From positions 930,001 to 994,000 of the forward strand of contig CAWFML010000005.1 of assembly GCA_963817025.1 (NCBI GenBank): DNA of 64,000 nt. The letters are read 5' to 3'. The stretch is from JACMLC01 sp963817025 (GTDB lineage: Bacteria > Acidobacteriota > Blastocatellia > Pyrinomonadales > Pyrinomonadaceae). Positions 33,130 to 42,034 of the stretch are shown piece after piece. Each line of letters begins with the position of its first letter. The first letter of the stretch is position 1. Under the pieces are notes generated by a model, which was not told where the DNA came from, searched no databases, and saw nothing but the letters and a program-made list of their open reading frames with translations. Both the position numbers and the translations under genes were made by a program.

Positions 33130-35100
33130 ATGGAAGAAATCTTCGGCCCCGACGGCCTCATCGCACGCGCGCATCCCGACTACGAATACAGGCCCGGCCA
33201 GATCGAGATGGCGGAGGCTGTCCTGCGTGCGTTCGAGAAAAAGCGACACTTAATCGTCGAGGCCGGAACAGGGACGGGCAAGACTCTGGCATATCTGGTT
33301 CCTGCGATTGCGGCGGCGGTCGCGCGCGGCGGGCGCACAATCATCTCCACCGGCACAAAAAATCTGCAAGAGCAGTTGATGGAAAAGGACGTGCCTTTTC
33401 TCCAACAGGTGCTGCCGCGAAAGTTTACAGCCGCTTATATGAAGGGGCGCGGCAATTACGCCTGCCTGCAAAAAATCAAGCGCGCGGAGACGATGCCTAT
33501 CCTTGATGGCCTTGACGAAATGGACTATTTCGATGAGGTGCGCCAGTGGGCCAGAGAATCCGGGACGGGCGACCGCGCGGAGTTGACGGAACTGCCCGAA
33601 TATCTCTCCTTCTGGCGTCACATAGATGCGCGCTCGGAAACCTGTCTGGGCCAGAAATGTGCCGAATACGACGCCTGCTTTATCACGCGCATGCGCCAGC
33701 GCGCGATGGATGCGGACATCGTGATCGTCAATCATCATCTCTTCTTCGCAGACCTTGCGCTGCGCGGCGGCCAGTTCGGACAGGTCTTGCCGGATTATTC
33801 GGCAGTCGTCTTTGACGAGGCGCATCTTATCGAAGATGTCGCGGCGGAATATTTCGGGGCGCAGGTTTCCAGTTATCAACTGGAAGACATCGTGCGCGAT
33901 CTGGCGAATCTTGCCATCACGAATGTGGATGCGAATCGAGAGCTGACGAAAATCGCCGGGCGCGTCACGCGTTTCTCGGATAATTTCTGGATGGGTTTTC
34001 GTGACGGGCGCGGCGAAGAGGGAAGGCTTCCAATCCTGCCGGGGACGTTTGCACGAAAGCGCACGGACGGCGAGATTATGGCGACGCCGCTCGGCGATGC
34101 TTATCTCGGGCTGGACGGCGCGCTCGATAGGATGGAGACGACGCTCGATGCTTTGAAAGAGCAGCCAGCGGAAGTCGAAAATCTTGTGCGGCGCGTCCGC
34201 CAGTTGCGCTTTGACTTGCAGTTTATCGTCGCGGGCGATGACAAGCATTTCGTCTACTGGTTAGAGCGACGCGGGCGCGGCATGTTTCTCAGAGCTTCGC
34301 CGATAGATGTTTCAGGACTCTTGCAGGACAAGCTGTTTGAGAAGGTCGAGACGGTCGTCATGACCTCTGCGACCTTAGCGAGCGCGGGCAACTTCTCTTT
34401 CATACGCGAGCGTCTGGGTCTGGACGACGAGACGGATGATTTGCTGGCGGCTTCGACTTACGATTATGAAAGCCAAGCTGTGCTTTATCTGCCGCCGCGC
34501 ATGCCTGACCCGCGCTCGCCGCAATGGGCCGAGGCGGCGGCGGGCGAAGTCGTCAAACTTTTGCATGCGACCGAAGGACGCGCCTTCGTGCTCTCGACCA
34601 GCTTTGCAGGGATGAACGCGCTTTATGAACGCGTGGCGCGCGAGATTGATTATCCATGCCTGTTGCAAGGCACAGCCTCTAAGGCCGGGCTGCTTGAGCG
34701 ATTCCGCGCAACATCGAATGCTGTGCTCTTTGCGACATCGAGCTTCTGGCAGGGAGTTGACGTGCGCGGCGAACAGTTGTCATGCGTGATTATCGACAAG
34801 CTGCCGTTTGCAGTGCCGTCTGATCCTGTGGTCGCCGCGCGTCAACGCTACATAGACGATCAGGGCGGCTCGTCGTTTTACGAGTACAGCGTGCCGCAGG
34901 CCATCATCAGTTTAAAGCAGGGCTTAGGTCGTCTCATCAGAAGCGCAACGGACAGGGGAGTCCTCGCCGTGCTCGACCCGCGTTTAAGGACAAAAGCTTA
35001 CGGGCGTATGTTTTTGGAGAGCCTGCCGCCGTGCCGCGTCACCTCTGACATTGATGAGGTCTCAAGTGTGTTTGAGTCGAGCGATGCGCTGGTGAGATAA
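33130..35100 (+). CDS. dinG: DinG/Rad3-type ATP-dependent DNA helicase
   Basis: 656 residues. The superfamily 2 helicase with an iron-sulphur domain: Walker A EAGTGTGKT (about 41-49), four cysteines in the FeS module (NYACLQK at about 115, TCLGQKCAEYDAC at about 174-186), the DEAH box VFDEAHLIED (about 230-239), motif III-like MTSATLASAGN and a late RLIRSATDRG. DinG unwinds DNA 5'-3', resolves forks and R-loops. It is followed by mbtH-like and queD genes on the same strand, 57 bases apart. YoaA is the closest paralogue; length and motifs fit either, so the symbol is by family. Confidence 0.9.
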   Translation: MEEIFGPDGLIARAHPDYEYRPGQIEMAEAVLRAFEKKRHLIVEAGTGTGKTLAYLVPAIAAAVARGGRTIISTGTKNLQEQLMEKDVPFLQQVLPRKFTAAYMKGRGNYACLQKIKRAETMPILDGLDEMDYFDEVRQWARESGTGDRAELTELPEYLSFWRHIDARSETCLGQKCAEYDACFITRMRQRAMDADIVIVNHHLFFADLALRGGQFGQVLPDYSAVVFDEAHLIEDVAAEYFGAQVSSYQLEDIVRDLANLAITNVDANRELTKIAGRVTRFSDNFWMGFRDGRGEEGRLPILPGTFARKRTDGEIMATPLGDAYLGLDGALDRMETTLDALKEQPAEVENLVRRVRQLRFDLQFIVAGDDKHFVYWLERRGRGMFLRASPIDVSGLLQDKLFEKVETVVMTSATLASAGNFSFIRERLGLDDETDDLLAASTYDYESQAVLYLPPRMPDPRSPQWAEAAAGEVVKLLHATEGRAFVLSTSFAGMNALYERVAREIDYPCLLQGTASKAGLLERFRATSNAVLFATSSFWQGVDVRGEQLSCVIIDKLPFAVPSDPVVAARQRYIDDQGGSSFYEYSVPQAIISLKQGLGRLIRSATDRGVLAVLDPRLRTKAYGRMFLESLPPCRVTSDIDEVSSVFESSDALVR

Positions 35101-35157
35101 TCAGGATATTGCGGCTCTGAACATTAATCGAGTCATTCCCAAAGGGAGACAGCAGCG

Positions 35158-35388
35158 ATGGAGATAGATGACAGAGTGGATAAAGCCATCTACAAGGTAG
35201 TCGTCAACCACGAAGAACAATATTCGATCTGGCCTGCCGACAGAGAGAACCCGCTCGGCTGGACGGAGGTAGGCAAACAGGGGAATCAAGAGGAATGCCT
35301 CGCTTACATCAAGGAAGTGTGGGCGGACATGCCGGATGACCATCGCCATCTGATGGAAGATGAGAAGAGCAACCTCAAAGAGATGTAG
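35158..35388 (+). CDS. MbtH-family protein (orphan)
   Basis: 76 residues. It carries the MbtH signature NxExQxSxWP as NHEEQYSIWP (17-26), then PLGW (32-35) and a helix ECLAYIKEVW ending WADMPDD. The usual RPxSL end is not preserved. MbtH proteins bind and activate nonribosomal peptide synthetase adenylation domains. No NRPS gene is seen in this window. It lies between the helicase gene and queD, 18 bases before the latter, so it might be co-transcribed with them. A conserved non-NRPS role or an unlinked NRPS partner are both possible. Confidence 0.75.
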   Translation: MEIDDRVDKAIYKVVVNHEEQYSIWPADRENPLGWTEVGKQGNQEECLAYIKEVWADMPDDHRHLMEDEKSNLKEM

Positions 35389-35406
35389 TTAGCGAGTTAA
35401 AGAAAA

Positions 35407-35790
35407 ATGGCCGGACAATTTGAAGTGATGATCGAGCGCAACTTTTCCAGCGCGCACCAGTTGCGCGGCTACAAGGGAAAGTGCGAAAACCTGCACGGGC
35501 ACAATTACAAAATCGAAATTTACGCGCGCGGGCGCGAGCTGGATAACATAGGGCTGCTGGTTGATTTCGGAGAACTGAAAGACGCCGCAGACGAGATCGT
35601 GCTGTATCTGGATCACCGCAACATCAATGAACTGCCGCCGTTCGATGTCGAACTCAACCCGTCTGCGGAAAACCTAGCGCGTTATATCTTAGAGCACGTC
35701 AGCAAACGCGTCGGCGACGAGCGCGTGCAGGTCTACAAGGTGCGCTGCTTTGAAACGCCGACCAGCGTAGCAACATATCAGGTGGATTGA
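35407..35790 (+). CDS. queD: 6-pyruvoyl-tetrahydropterin synthase/QueD family enzyme
   Basis: 127 residues. The zinc-binding histidines are in FSSAHQL (His16-17 region) and LHGHNYKIEI; the catalytic Cys precedes in KCENLHGH. LVDFGELKDAADEIVLYLDH is the conserved dimer strand, and CFETPTSVATY provides the final substrate-binding Glu. QueD makes 6-carboxy-5,6,7,8-tetrahydropterin for queuosine; the family also includes PTPS enzymes, which are hard to separate by sequence. The Cys in the CxxxHGH region supports QueD. A complex palindrome lies immediately downstream. Confidence 0.9.
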   Translation: MAGQFEVMIERNFSSAHQLRGYKGKCENLHGHNYKIEIYARGRELDNIGLLVDFGELKDAADEIVLYLDHRNINELPPFDVELNPSAENLARYILEHVSKRVGDERVQVYKVRCFETPTSVATYQVD

Positions 35791-35860
35791 CTTTCAGAAG
35801 GCAAAAGTAAAAACGTGAGTTCGGTATAAGAGGTTGCTATCTGATTAGCTCCGTAGGAGC

Positions 35861-36011
35861 GGCAGACAATAGCCCACGACGTGAGTCGTGGGACAATCGA
35901 AGGACTAACACCAAGCCCCGTGAGGGGCGGCACCTTTGTGTCGCCCCTCACGGGGCTTGAGATGTCTGTGTGCGTTTAACCCACGACTCACGTCGTGGGC
36001 TATTGTCTGCC
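35861..36011. repeat. Nested double palindrome, possible cruciform
   Basis: The outer arms are 32-base perfect inverted repeats (35861-35892 and 35980-36011, around CCCACGACGTGAGTCGTGGG). They enclose a 17-base perfect pair (35913-35929 and 35942-35958, AAGCCCCGTGAGGGGCG and its inverse). Each outer arm contains its own palindrome, CCCACGAC...GTCGTGGG. It lies after queD. REP-like elements are a possibility. The rest of 35791-36061 holds only a small extension. Confidence 0.9.
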
Positions 36012-36075
36012 GCCCCTCGCGGGGCTGAGAAAACCGAAATCTTATGCCGCACTCACGGTTTTTACTTTTGCCTTC

Positions 36076-37261
36076 TTAAGCTGATGCGGTGTCTTGCGCC
36101 GCCGTGATGTTGCCCGACGCGAATTGAGTTTTCGCCGGAGCGGAGGGTTTCATATATGGCCGCTCGCAGAACCAGTAGAAGAGCCACGCGCAGCCTATGG
36201 AGAGCGGCGTGATGACGAGCAACGTATTTATCAACGGAGGCCAACTGCCGATGACAAAACGCCATGATGCCATGATGACGAGTTGATGCGTCAGATAGAG
36301 CGAGTAAGAAAAAACTCCTATCAAGGCCAGACGGCTCACCATGTCCGGAACGTTTCCCATCTCGCGCCAGCGCGCTTCTGCCTTCACTATCCAGTTGACC
36401 AAAATAAAGAAGGCCAGCCCCCATGTAGGATGCAGCACGAGCCAACCGATGCGATGCACGAGTCCTTCCTGATCCAGAACCGGCAGCACATGACTCAGCC
36501 CGACGGCGCACAGGAGCGCGAGCCGTTCCGACCCTCAAATTACGGCACCACTGCGGGAGCTTTATCAATCCGAAAGCCGCCTCGACGCTGATTGCGCCTA
36601 AAGCCCACGTGAACCAGTACGATGCCGCAGCCTCCGGTACGGGGATGCCGAGCTTGAATGCGCGATACGCAAAGTAGCTCAACAGAAACCAGCCGAGCCT
36701 CGCCGCCAGACAAACGATGAGCGCGGTTATCCAGCCCCAGCGTATGCGTATGAAGAGTAGCAGAAAGTATGCCAGATAAAGTTGCTCTTCAATCGCTAAA
36801 GTCCAGAAGACGCCGTTGATGCTGTAGCAGGTGTGAGGGTCTAAGTTATGCAGCATCAAGAGGTGCATGAATACGTCATAGACGAAGAAGTGCGTGAGGT
36901 CTATCCCGTCCGTATATGCCGCGATGCCCAGATAGAGCACGAGGGCGAAGATGTATGGCGGATAGAGCCTGCGCAGGCGGCGTTTCCAGAAAGCTCTGAA
37001 GTTGATCTTGTAATCATCTCCGGCGGCCTGCGCTCTGGCCCATTGCAGGTGTATGCAGAAGCCTGAGATGACGAAGAAGAGAAAGACGCCCGCGTAACCG
37101 TATGAGAAGAGACGTTCTATCGGGAACGCCATCATATTTAAGAACCCTTGCGGGGCCGTCGCGTATTGGCCGACGGTGTGATACACGACGACGCCGAGCG
37201 CAGCGATGCCGCGCAACGCATCAATGCCGATCAGCCGCCCTCCGCTCTTCTCAGCTTGCAT
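36076..37261 (-). pseudogene. Acyltransferase-3 family membrane protein, frameshifted
   Basis: Starts at ATG 37261 (MQAEKSGGRLIGIDALRGIA) and reads as a standard acyltransferase-3 up to about 36541 (FLFFVISGFCIHLQ, FFVYDVFMHLLML, NGVFWTLAIEEQLYLAYFLL). It continues in another frame from about 36527 to stop 36076 (GLSHVLPVLDQEGLVHR, WGLAFFILVNW, FSYSLYLTHQLVIM). One base is missing or extra at the junction around GGGTCGGAACGG. Joined, the product would be about 395 residues with some ten membrane helices and a typical C-terminal end. Such enzymes O-acylate cell-surface sugars. It overlaps the stop of folC by 11 bases. The break may be an assembly error. Confidence 0.8.
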
Positions 37262-38580
37262 AGATTTTATCTGCCGCGTTTAGCAAAGCGGTTTTCACTT
37301 CTCCGATTAAATGTAGCGAGCCTGTCACGCAGATCAAGCCCTCAGGCGGTGTTTGCGTCATGGCTGCCTTAAGTGCATCGCTCACTGTGCTTGTGATGGT
37401 GACGGGCCTGTTCTCCGGTTGATGCGAGACAAGCTGTCCAAGCGTCTCCCGCGTAGCAGAGCGCGCATGATCCATCTCAGTCAGAATCAGACGCTCCGCC
37501 ACCGGAAAGAGTTGCGCCGCCATCTCTTGCAAATCCTTATCTCGCATCGCGCCGAAAAGAAGCGTCACAGGCTCTTTGATAAACTCGTCCAGATAATTGT
37601 GCAAGGCTCCCGCGCCCTGCTCGTTGTGCGCCCCGTCAAAAAGAATGGCAGGCTTTCCCTCTAGCCATTCAAGTCGTCCGGGATGCTGCGCGCTTTCGAG
37701 TCCTGTGATTATTGCCTCGCGCGAAATTTGTAAGCCATGCTCTTCACTCAAAGCTTCGGCAACGGCGATAGCGACCGCAGCATTGTCTAGCTGGTGACGG
37801 CCCGGCAGATTGAGTTGAACTGACTCATAAACATTCCTGCGCGTGCGAAAAGTGACGCGGAATCGTCCTCTCTCATCCGCTCCGGCAAGCTCCACTCCAA
37901 AGTCTACAGGATGCGGCGTGATTGAATATTTCGCGCATTGCCCCGTTAACACCTCTAGTGGCGTCATAGGGCTGCGGCGCGAAGATAACAGTTGCTCCGG
38001 GATGAATGATAGCAGCCTTCTCAGCCGCAATCTCAGCGATTGTCTGGCCCAGATATTCCTGATGGTCGAATGAGATGGGCGTGATGGCGACGACCTCTGC
38101 CTGCGCGGCTGTCGTCGCATCCAGCCTTCCGCCGAGGCCCGTTTCCAGAATTGCCAGCTCAGTTTGCGTATCCGTACAGCCGACCAGAAACATCGCCGTG
38201 AGATGTTCGAAGATGGTCGGCAGTTTATCAAGCACGCCTGTTTTGACCAGATGTTCGGCAGCCGCGCGCACTGTGACAACCAGCCGCGCAAATTGCTCAG
38301 GACTGATCTCAGTCCCGCCGAAACGCATGCGCTCGGTGATGGAAACGAGATGCGGGGAAGTGTAAAGGGCAGTCTTCACGCCCGCCGCGCGTGAGATGGC
38401 ATCGAGCATCGCTGCGGTCGAGCCTTTGCCGTTGGTTCCTGCGATTTGAACTTTGAGAAATTTTTGCTGCGGCTGGCCCAGAACTTCCAGCAGCCGCACG
38501 GTGTTATTGAGGTCGAAGTTAATCGCCAGCGTTTCGTGGCCCAAACTCCGTAGATATGCTAGAGACTCGTCGAAATTCAT
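37251..38580 (-). pseudogene. folC: Folylpolyglutamate synthase/dihydrofolate synthase FolC, frameshifted
   Basis: ATG 38580 begins MNFDESLAYLRSLGHETLAI, with Mur-ligase motifs P-loop IAGTNGKGSTAAMLDAI, SPHLVSITERM, LETGLGGRLDAT and ITPISFDHQEYLGQTIAEIA. This frame degenerates after about residue 202 (APQPYDATRG). The second frame picks up with LEVLTGQCAKYSITPH and runs to the stop at 37251, with ILFDGAHNEQGAGALHNYL and VTLLFGAMRDKDLQEM. The joint lies at about 37950-37975. Rejoined, the length is about 440, normal for FolC. The enzyme makes folylpolyglutamates. It follows accD, the usual order. Single-copy essential genes rarely carry real frameshifts, so sequencing error is suspected. Confidence 0.85.
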
Positions 38581-38582
38581 TT

Positions 38583-38666
38583 AAGTGACAAGTGACGTGT
38601 GACGTGTGACGTGTTAAAAGCTTTGCGCCTAAAGCTTGTCTCTCGTCACACATTACTTATCACTGC
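38583..38666. repeat. GTGACGT-type heptamer palindrome
   Basis: Left words are AGTGACAAGTGACGTGTGAC; right words are CGTCACACATTACTTATCACT. Imperfect stem; lies between accD and folC. Confidence 0.65.
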
Positions 38667-38669
38667 TTT

Positions 38670-39581
38670 TTAGACTACTGTGGCGCTTTGCGGCTCCGGG
38701 GTTTCTTCTTCTGCTGCCTCTCGCTCAATCTTCGGATTGACCATAAAGCCGAGCAGCTTGATGATATAGGCGCGCATCTCTCTGCGGTCAATGATGTCGT
38801 CAACCATGCCATGCTCAAGCAGAAATTCGGAGCGTTGAAAATCCTTTGGCAGCTTTTGCCTGATAGTCTGCTCGATGACGCGCGGGCCTGCGAAGCCGAT
38901 CAAAGCTTTCGGCTCGGCGATGATGATGTCGCCGAGCATGGCAAAGCTGGCTGTGACGCCGCCCGTCGTCGGGTCTGTCAGGATTGAGATGAATGGCAGT
39001 TGCGCTTCATCAAGTTGCGCAAGCGCGGCAGAGACCTTCGCCATCTGCATTAGGGAGAGCGTGCCTTCCTGCATCCGCGCTCCACCCGAAGCGGCGAAGA
39101 CGATGACTGCGGCGCGATGTTCCAGAGCACGCTCGATGAGGCGCGTGACTTTTTCACCGACGGCTGAACCCATCGAGCCGCCGATAAAGAGCATGTCCAT
39201 CGCGCCCGCAAAGACTTCGTGGCCGCCGACGCGCCCGCGCCCGCTGACAATCGCTTCCGCAAGGCCGGAGACTTTTTTCGCCTGCTCAAGTCGTTCCGGG
39301 TACGGCTTGCTGTCCACGAAATCGAGCGGGTCAACCGAGATCACTTCCGCGTCCAACTCTTCATACTCGCCTTCGTCGAACAACATCGAGAGACGCGAGC
39401 GCGCATCGAGCCGGAAATGATAGCCGCAGTGATGACAGACTTGCAGGTTCTCATCCAGCTCGCGCTTGTAGAGCGCGGCCTCGCATTCCTCGCATTTGAC
39501 AAAGATGCCTTCGGTCTTGACGCGCCGCTCCTCGGCGGGCACGTTCTCTATCTTGCCGGACTTTTTACGAAACCATGACAT
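38670..39581 (-). CDS. accD: Acetyl-CoA carboxylase carboxyltransferase beta subunit
   Basis: 303 residues. Zinc ribbon CEECEAAL...CHHC at about 30-52. The crotonase-like core: SGRGRVGGHEVFAGAMDMLFIGGSMGSAVGEK, IVFAASGGARMQEGTLSLMQ, LTDPTTGGVTASFAMLGDII, GFAGPRVIEQTIRQKLPKDF, and EFLLEHGMVDDII. With AccA it forms carboxyltransferase in malonyl-CoA synthesis. It is upstream of folC. The C-terminus (REAAEEETPEPQSATVV) is a short acidic tail. Spacing to folC is occupied by a palindrome. Confidence 0.97.
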   Translation of the reverse strand: MSWFRKKSGKIENVPAEERRVKTEGIFVKCEECEAALYKRELDENLQVCHHCGYHFRLDARSRLSMLFDEGEYEELDAEVISVDPLDFVDSKPYPERLEQAKKVSGLAEAIVSGRGRVGGHEVFAGAMDMLFIGGSMGSAVGEKVTRLIERALEHRAAVIVFAASGGARMQEGTLSLMQMAKVSAALAQLDEAQLPFISILTDPTTGGVTASFAMLGDIIIAEPKALIGFAGPRVIEQTIRQKLPKDFQRSEFLLEHGMVDDIIDRREMRAYIIKLLGFMVNPKIEREAAEEETPEPQSATVV

Positions 39582-39770
39582 AAGAATCAGGAATGAATGC
39601 GAAGCGATGATGGATGAACAAGCAGTTCACTCACAGCATCCGCACACATCATTGAACACAAACAGGCATCCCGCTGAAAAATTTGAGTCGAAGGAGAACG
39701 AACGAGAGATTAACATAAGAAAGGATGAAGGCTGAAACGAATTCAATTGATAAATCTGTGCCTTCGTCGC

Positions 39771-40349
39771 TTAAAACTCTATCCCTTGCTGCGCGCGGAT
39801 GCCGGAGTTGTATGGATGTTTGACTTCGCGCATCTCCGTCACGAGGTCTGCGGCGGCTATCAAATCGTCTGGGGCATCGCGGCCCGTGACGATGATGTGC
39901 AGCGCGGGCTGTGCGGCGCGTATGGCTCGCAACTCTTCAAGCACTTCTTCGACGGGCAGCATCTGGTAGCTGAGAACATAGACCAACTCGTCAAAGACCA
40001 GCATGTCATACTCGCCGCTGCGCAATTTTTCGACACATAAGGCCCATGTCTCGCGCGCCGTCTGTCTGTCCTGTTCCGGATTCTTGGTGTCCCATGTGAA
40101 ACCGTCGCCCATCGTGTGAACTTCGATGCCGAGCTTTTCCGCCGCGACGTGTTCGCCGTAACGGTCAGTGCGCGATTTCATAAATTGGATCATGCAGCAC
40201 TTCAAGCCCTGACCGGCGGCACGCATCATCAAGCCGAGCGCGCACGTCGTCTTCCCCTTGCCGTTGCCCGTATGAACCATCAACAGCCCGCGCGTCTGCT
40301 CCTGATAATCCGCGCGCCGCCATTTGTATTTTTTCTCTTTGGTAGGCAT
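39771..40349 (-). CDS. cobO: Cob(I)yrinic acid a,c-diamide adenosyltransferase (CobO/BtuR-type)
   Basis: 192 residues from ATG 40349 (MPTKEKKYKWRRADYQE). The upstream extension is out of line with the family and partly encoded by a palindrome. P-loop TGNGKGKTTCALGLMMRA (about 30-47), GLKCCMIQFMKSRTDRYGEH, WDTKNPEQDRQTARETWALC, and DMLVFDELVYVLSYQML. It transfers the adenosyl group from ATP to cobalt of corrinoids. There are no other corrinoid genes in the window, suggesting salvage. The stop follows two or three non-palindromic bases before a 190-base spacer before accD. Confidence 0.93.
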   Translation of the reverse strand: MPTKEKKYKWRRADYQEQTRGLLMVHTGNGKGKTTCALGLMMRAAGQGLKCCMIQFMKSRTDRYGEHVAAEKLGIEVHTMGDGFTWDTKNPEQDRQTARETWALCVEKLRSGEYDMLVFDELVYVLSYQMLPVEEVLEELRAIRAAQPALHIIVTGRDAPDDLIAAADLVTEMREVKHPYNSGIRAQQGIEF

Positions 40350-40360
40350 TGGAAATGTGC

Positions 40361-40470
40361 ACTTAGTTCTTAGTTCTTTGGCCTTTGCTGTGCGGCTTAG
40401 CTTGATTTTATCATTCAAGGTTGAGACGAGCGCAAAGAACGAAAGACTAAGGACATAAGAACTAAGACCA
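40361..40470. repeat. CTTAGTTCTT / AAGAACTAAG heptamer palindrome
   Basis: The left arm begins CTTAGTTCTTAGTTCTTTGG. The right arm includes GAAAGACTAAGGACATAAGA and ACTAAGACC. It separates cobO from nrnA and the two arms are inverse copies of TAGTTCT heptamers. Confidence 0.7.
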
Positions 40471-40473
40471 ATT

Positions 40474-41463
40474 TTAAGCTGCCGCGTCTTCCGTGCGGTC
40501 GCGTTCGCCGTAGAGAATCTCGACGGCTTCGATGAGCAGGGTGACGATGGTGCGCTCTGCTTCGTCCCAGTTGCCTTTGAGAGTGCATCCGGCTGCATTG
40601 CGATGGCCGCCGCCGCCGAATTTTTCAGCGATGCGCGCGACGTTGATGTCGCCCTTCGAGCGCAAACTGGTGCGATAAATTCCCGGCACGGTCTCTTTCA
40701 AAAGCACGACGGCTTCGACCTCTGCGACCGTTAAAGGATAGTTGACGAAACCGTCTCCGTCCTCTTCCGCAGCACATGCCGTCTCCTGCATCTCAAGGGT
40801 CTGACGCATCCACGCGACGCGGCCAGATGGATCGCGCCGGGCAGTTGACAGCACCTGGCTCAAAAGTCCGAGCTTGCTCCAGGCATAGCTGCTAAATACG
40901 TCTTGCGAAATCTTCGCGGGCTTGACTCCGGCTTTGACCAGCTCGGAGGCGACTTTGAAAGTGCGCTCGGTCGTGTTCGAGTAATGAAAAGAGCCTGTGT
41001 CCGTCACCAGCGCCGTGTAGACGCATTCGGCAATCTCTTTGGTGACGCGCACGCCGATGGCTTTGCAGAGGTTATAAATCATCTCGCCGACAGCCGACGC
41101 GGTCGCATCAATCCAGTTGATGTCACCGAAGAGCGCGCTGGTCGAATGATGATCTATGTTAACGACAAACTGCTTTTCGAGGTCGATCAGGCCGGGGCGC
41201 GAGATGTCAGAGCATTCGATGACGAAGACCGCATCATACTTGCGATCAATCGAGGGAGTGACGCGAATGTCTCTGGCTCCGGGCAGTTTTTTGTAAGCCT
41301 GTGGGACTGTGTCGCGGGTGATGATTTCAACTTCTTTGCCGAGGGCACGCAGGAGCCAGTAAAGACCAAGCGAGGAACCGAGTCCATCGCCGTCCGGGCG
41401 GATGTGCGAGGTGATTGCAAAGCGGTCTTTCGATTCAATCAGCTCAACAACTTGACTTAGCAT
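40474..41463 (-). CDS. nrnA: DHH phosphoesterase, NrnA-type oligoribonuclease/pAp phosphatase
   Basis: 329 residues. DHH motifs: SHIRPDGDGLGSSLGLYWLL (motif I, Asp), VFVIECSDI (motif II), VNIDHHSTSALFGDINWIDA (DHH, motif III), LVTDTGSFHYSN (motif IV, TDTG). The C-terminal DHHA1 domain ends GGGGHRNAAGCTLKG. The enzyme degrades short RNA oligonucleotides and 3'-phosphoadenosine 5'-phosphate. It lies in the rbfA/infB neighbourhood, a common bacterial arrangement. A C-terminal acidic/basic tail (DRTEDAAA) ends at the gene. Length is normal. Confidence 0.94.
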   Translation of the reverse strand: MLSQVVELIESKDRFAITSHIRPDGDGLGSSLGLYWLLRALGKEVEIITRDTVPQAYKKLPGARDIRVTPSIDRKYDAVFVIECSDISRPGLIDLEKQFVVNIDHHSTSALFGDINWIDATASAVGEMIYNLCKAIGVRVTKEIAECVYTALVTDTGSFHYSNTTERTFKVASELVKAGVKPAKISQDVFSSYAWSKLGLLSQVLSTARRDPSGRVAWMRQTLEMQETACAAEEDGDGFVNYPLTVAEVEAVVLLKETVPGIYRTSLRSKGDINVARIAEKFGGGGHRNAAGCTLKGNWDEAERTIVTLLIEAVEILYGERDRTEDAAA

Positions 41464-41474
41464 TTCAACAATAC

Positions 41475-41554
41475 GGGGTGTAGGGTGTGGGGTGTAGGGT
41501 GTAGCAAAAGCTTTTCTTTTAACTACACCCTACACCCTACACCCTACACCCTAT
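41475..41554. repeat. GGGTGTA heptamer palindrome, second locus
   Basis: Left words: GGGGTGTAGGGTGTGGGGTG and TAGGGTGTAG. Right words: CTACACCCTACACCCTACAC repeated. The stem joins around AAAAGCTTTTCTTTTA. It lies between rbfA and nrnA. Confidence 0.83.
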
Positions 41555-41934
41555 TCCTTTCTTTCGGGGGAATCCGCTGTCGTTCCCTGTGTTTTCCATT
41601 CTTGTTCGATCTCTGTCAGCAATTTGTCCACGCGTGCGCCCTGCTCTTCAATCGTGTCGCGCACAAAATGAATTTGGGGCGCGTGGCGCAGGCTGAGCGC
41701 GAAGCCGACTTGCTTGCGTATGTAGGGGGCTGCGTGGCGCAGGGCTGTGAGCGCCGACTGAATCTCCGCTTCATCGCCTTCGACGACGACGAAGACTTTA
41801 GCATCGCGCAGGTCATCGGAGAGACGAACATCCGTCACCGTGACAGCCTGCACGCGCGGGTCTTCCAATTCAAAACCGACAATCTCCGAGATTTCTTCCT
41901 TGAGCGTCTCGGCTACTCTTTCCGGCCTTCGCAT
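41551..41934 (-). CDS. rbfA: 30S ribosome-binding factor RbfA
   Basis: 127 residues from ATG 41934 (MRRPERVAETLKEEISEIVG). An earlier ATG would add residues encoded by a palindrome arm. The KH-like fold has the motifs FELEDPRVQAVTVTDVRLSD, DLRDAKVFVVVEGDE, ALRHAAPYIRKQVGFALSLR and PQIHFVRDTIEEQGARVDKL. RbfA matures the 16S 5' end of the 30S subunit, especially in the cold. It follows infB, the usual operon order. The C-terminal tail (QGTTADSPERKE) is family-typical. The start position is supported by the fold. Confidence 0.93.
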   Translation of the reverse strand: MRRPERVAETLKEEISEIVGFELEDPRVQAVTVTDVRLSDDLRDAKVFVVVEGDEAEIQSALTALRHAAPYIRKQVGFALSLRHAPQIHFVRDTIEEQGARVDKLLTEIEQEWKTQGTTADSPERKE

Positions 41935-41940
41935 AAAAGC

Positions 41941-42031
41941 AAATATGAAGGATGAAGGCGGAAGGATGAAAGCATGATTGATAAAAGCCATGCCTTAACT
42001 TTCATCTTTCATCCTTCCGCCTTCATCCTTG
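41941..42031. repeat. GGATGAA heptamer palindrome (short form)
   Basis: The left arm AAGGATGAAGGCGGAAGGAT and right arm ATCCTTCCGCCTTCATCCTT are perfect inverses, joined by a shorter core than the copies at 937 and 5220. It separates infB and rbfA. Confidence 0.83.
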
Positions 42032-42034
42032 TTC

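Noticed and set aside
35158..35388. MbtH as evidence of a local nonribosomal peptide cluster
   Set aside because: No adenylation, condensation or carrier domains are seen anywhere in the window.
39582..39770. Short open frames between accD and cobO
   Set aside because: No family motif or start context; likely only intergenic sequence.
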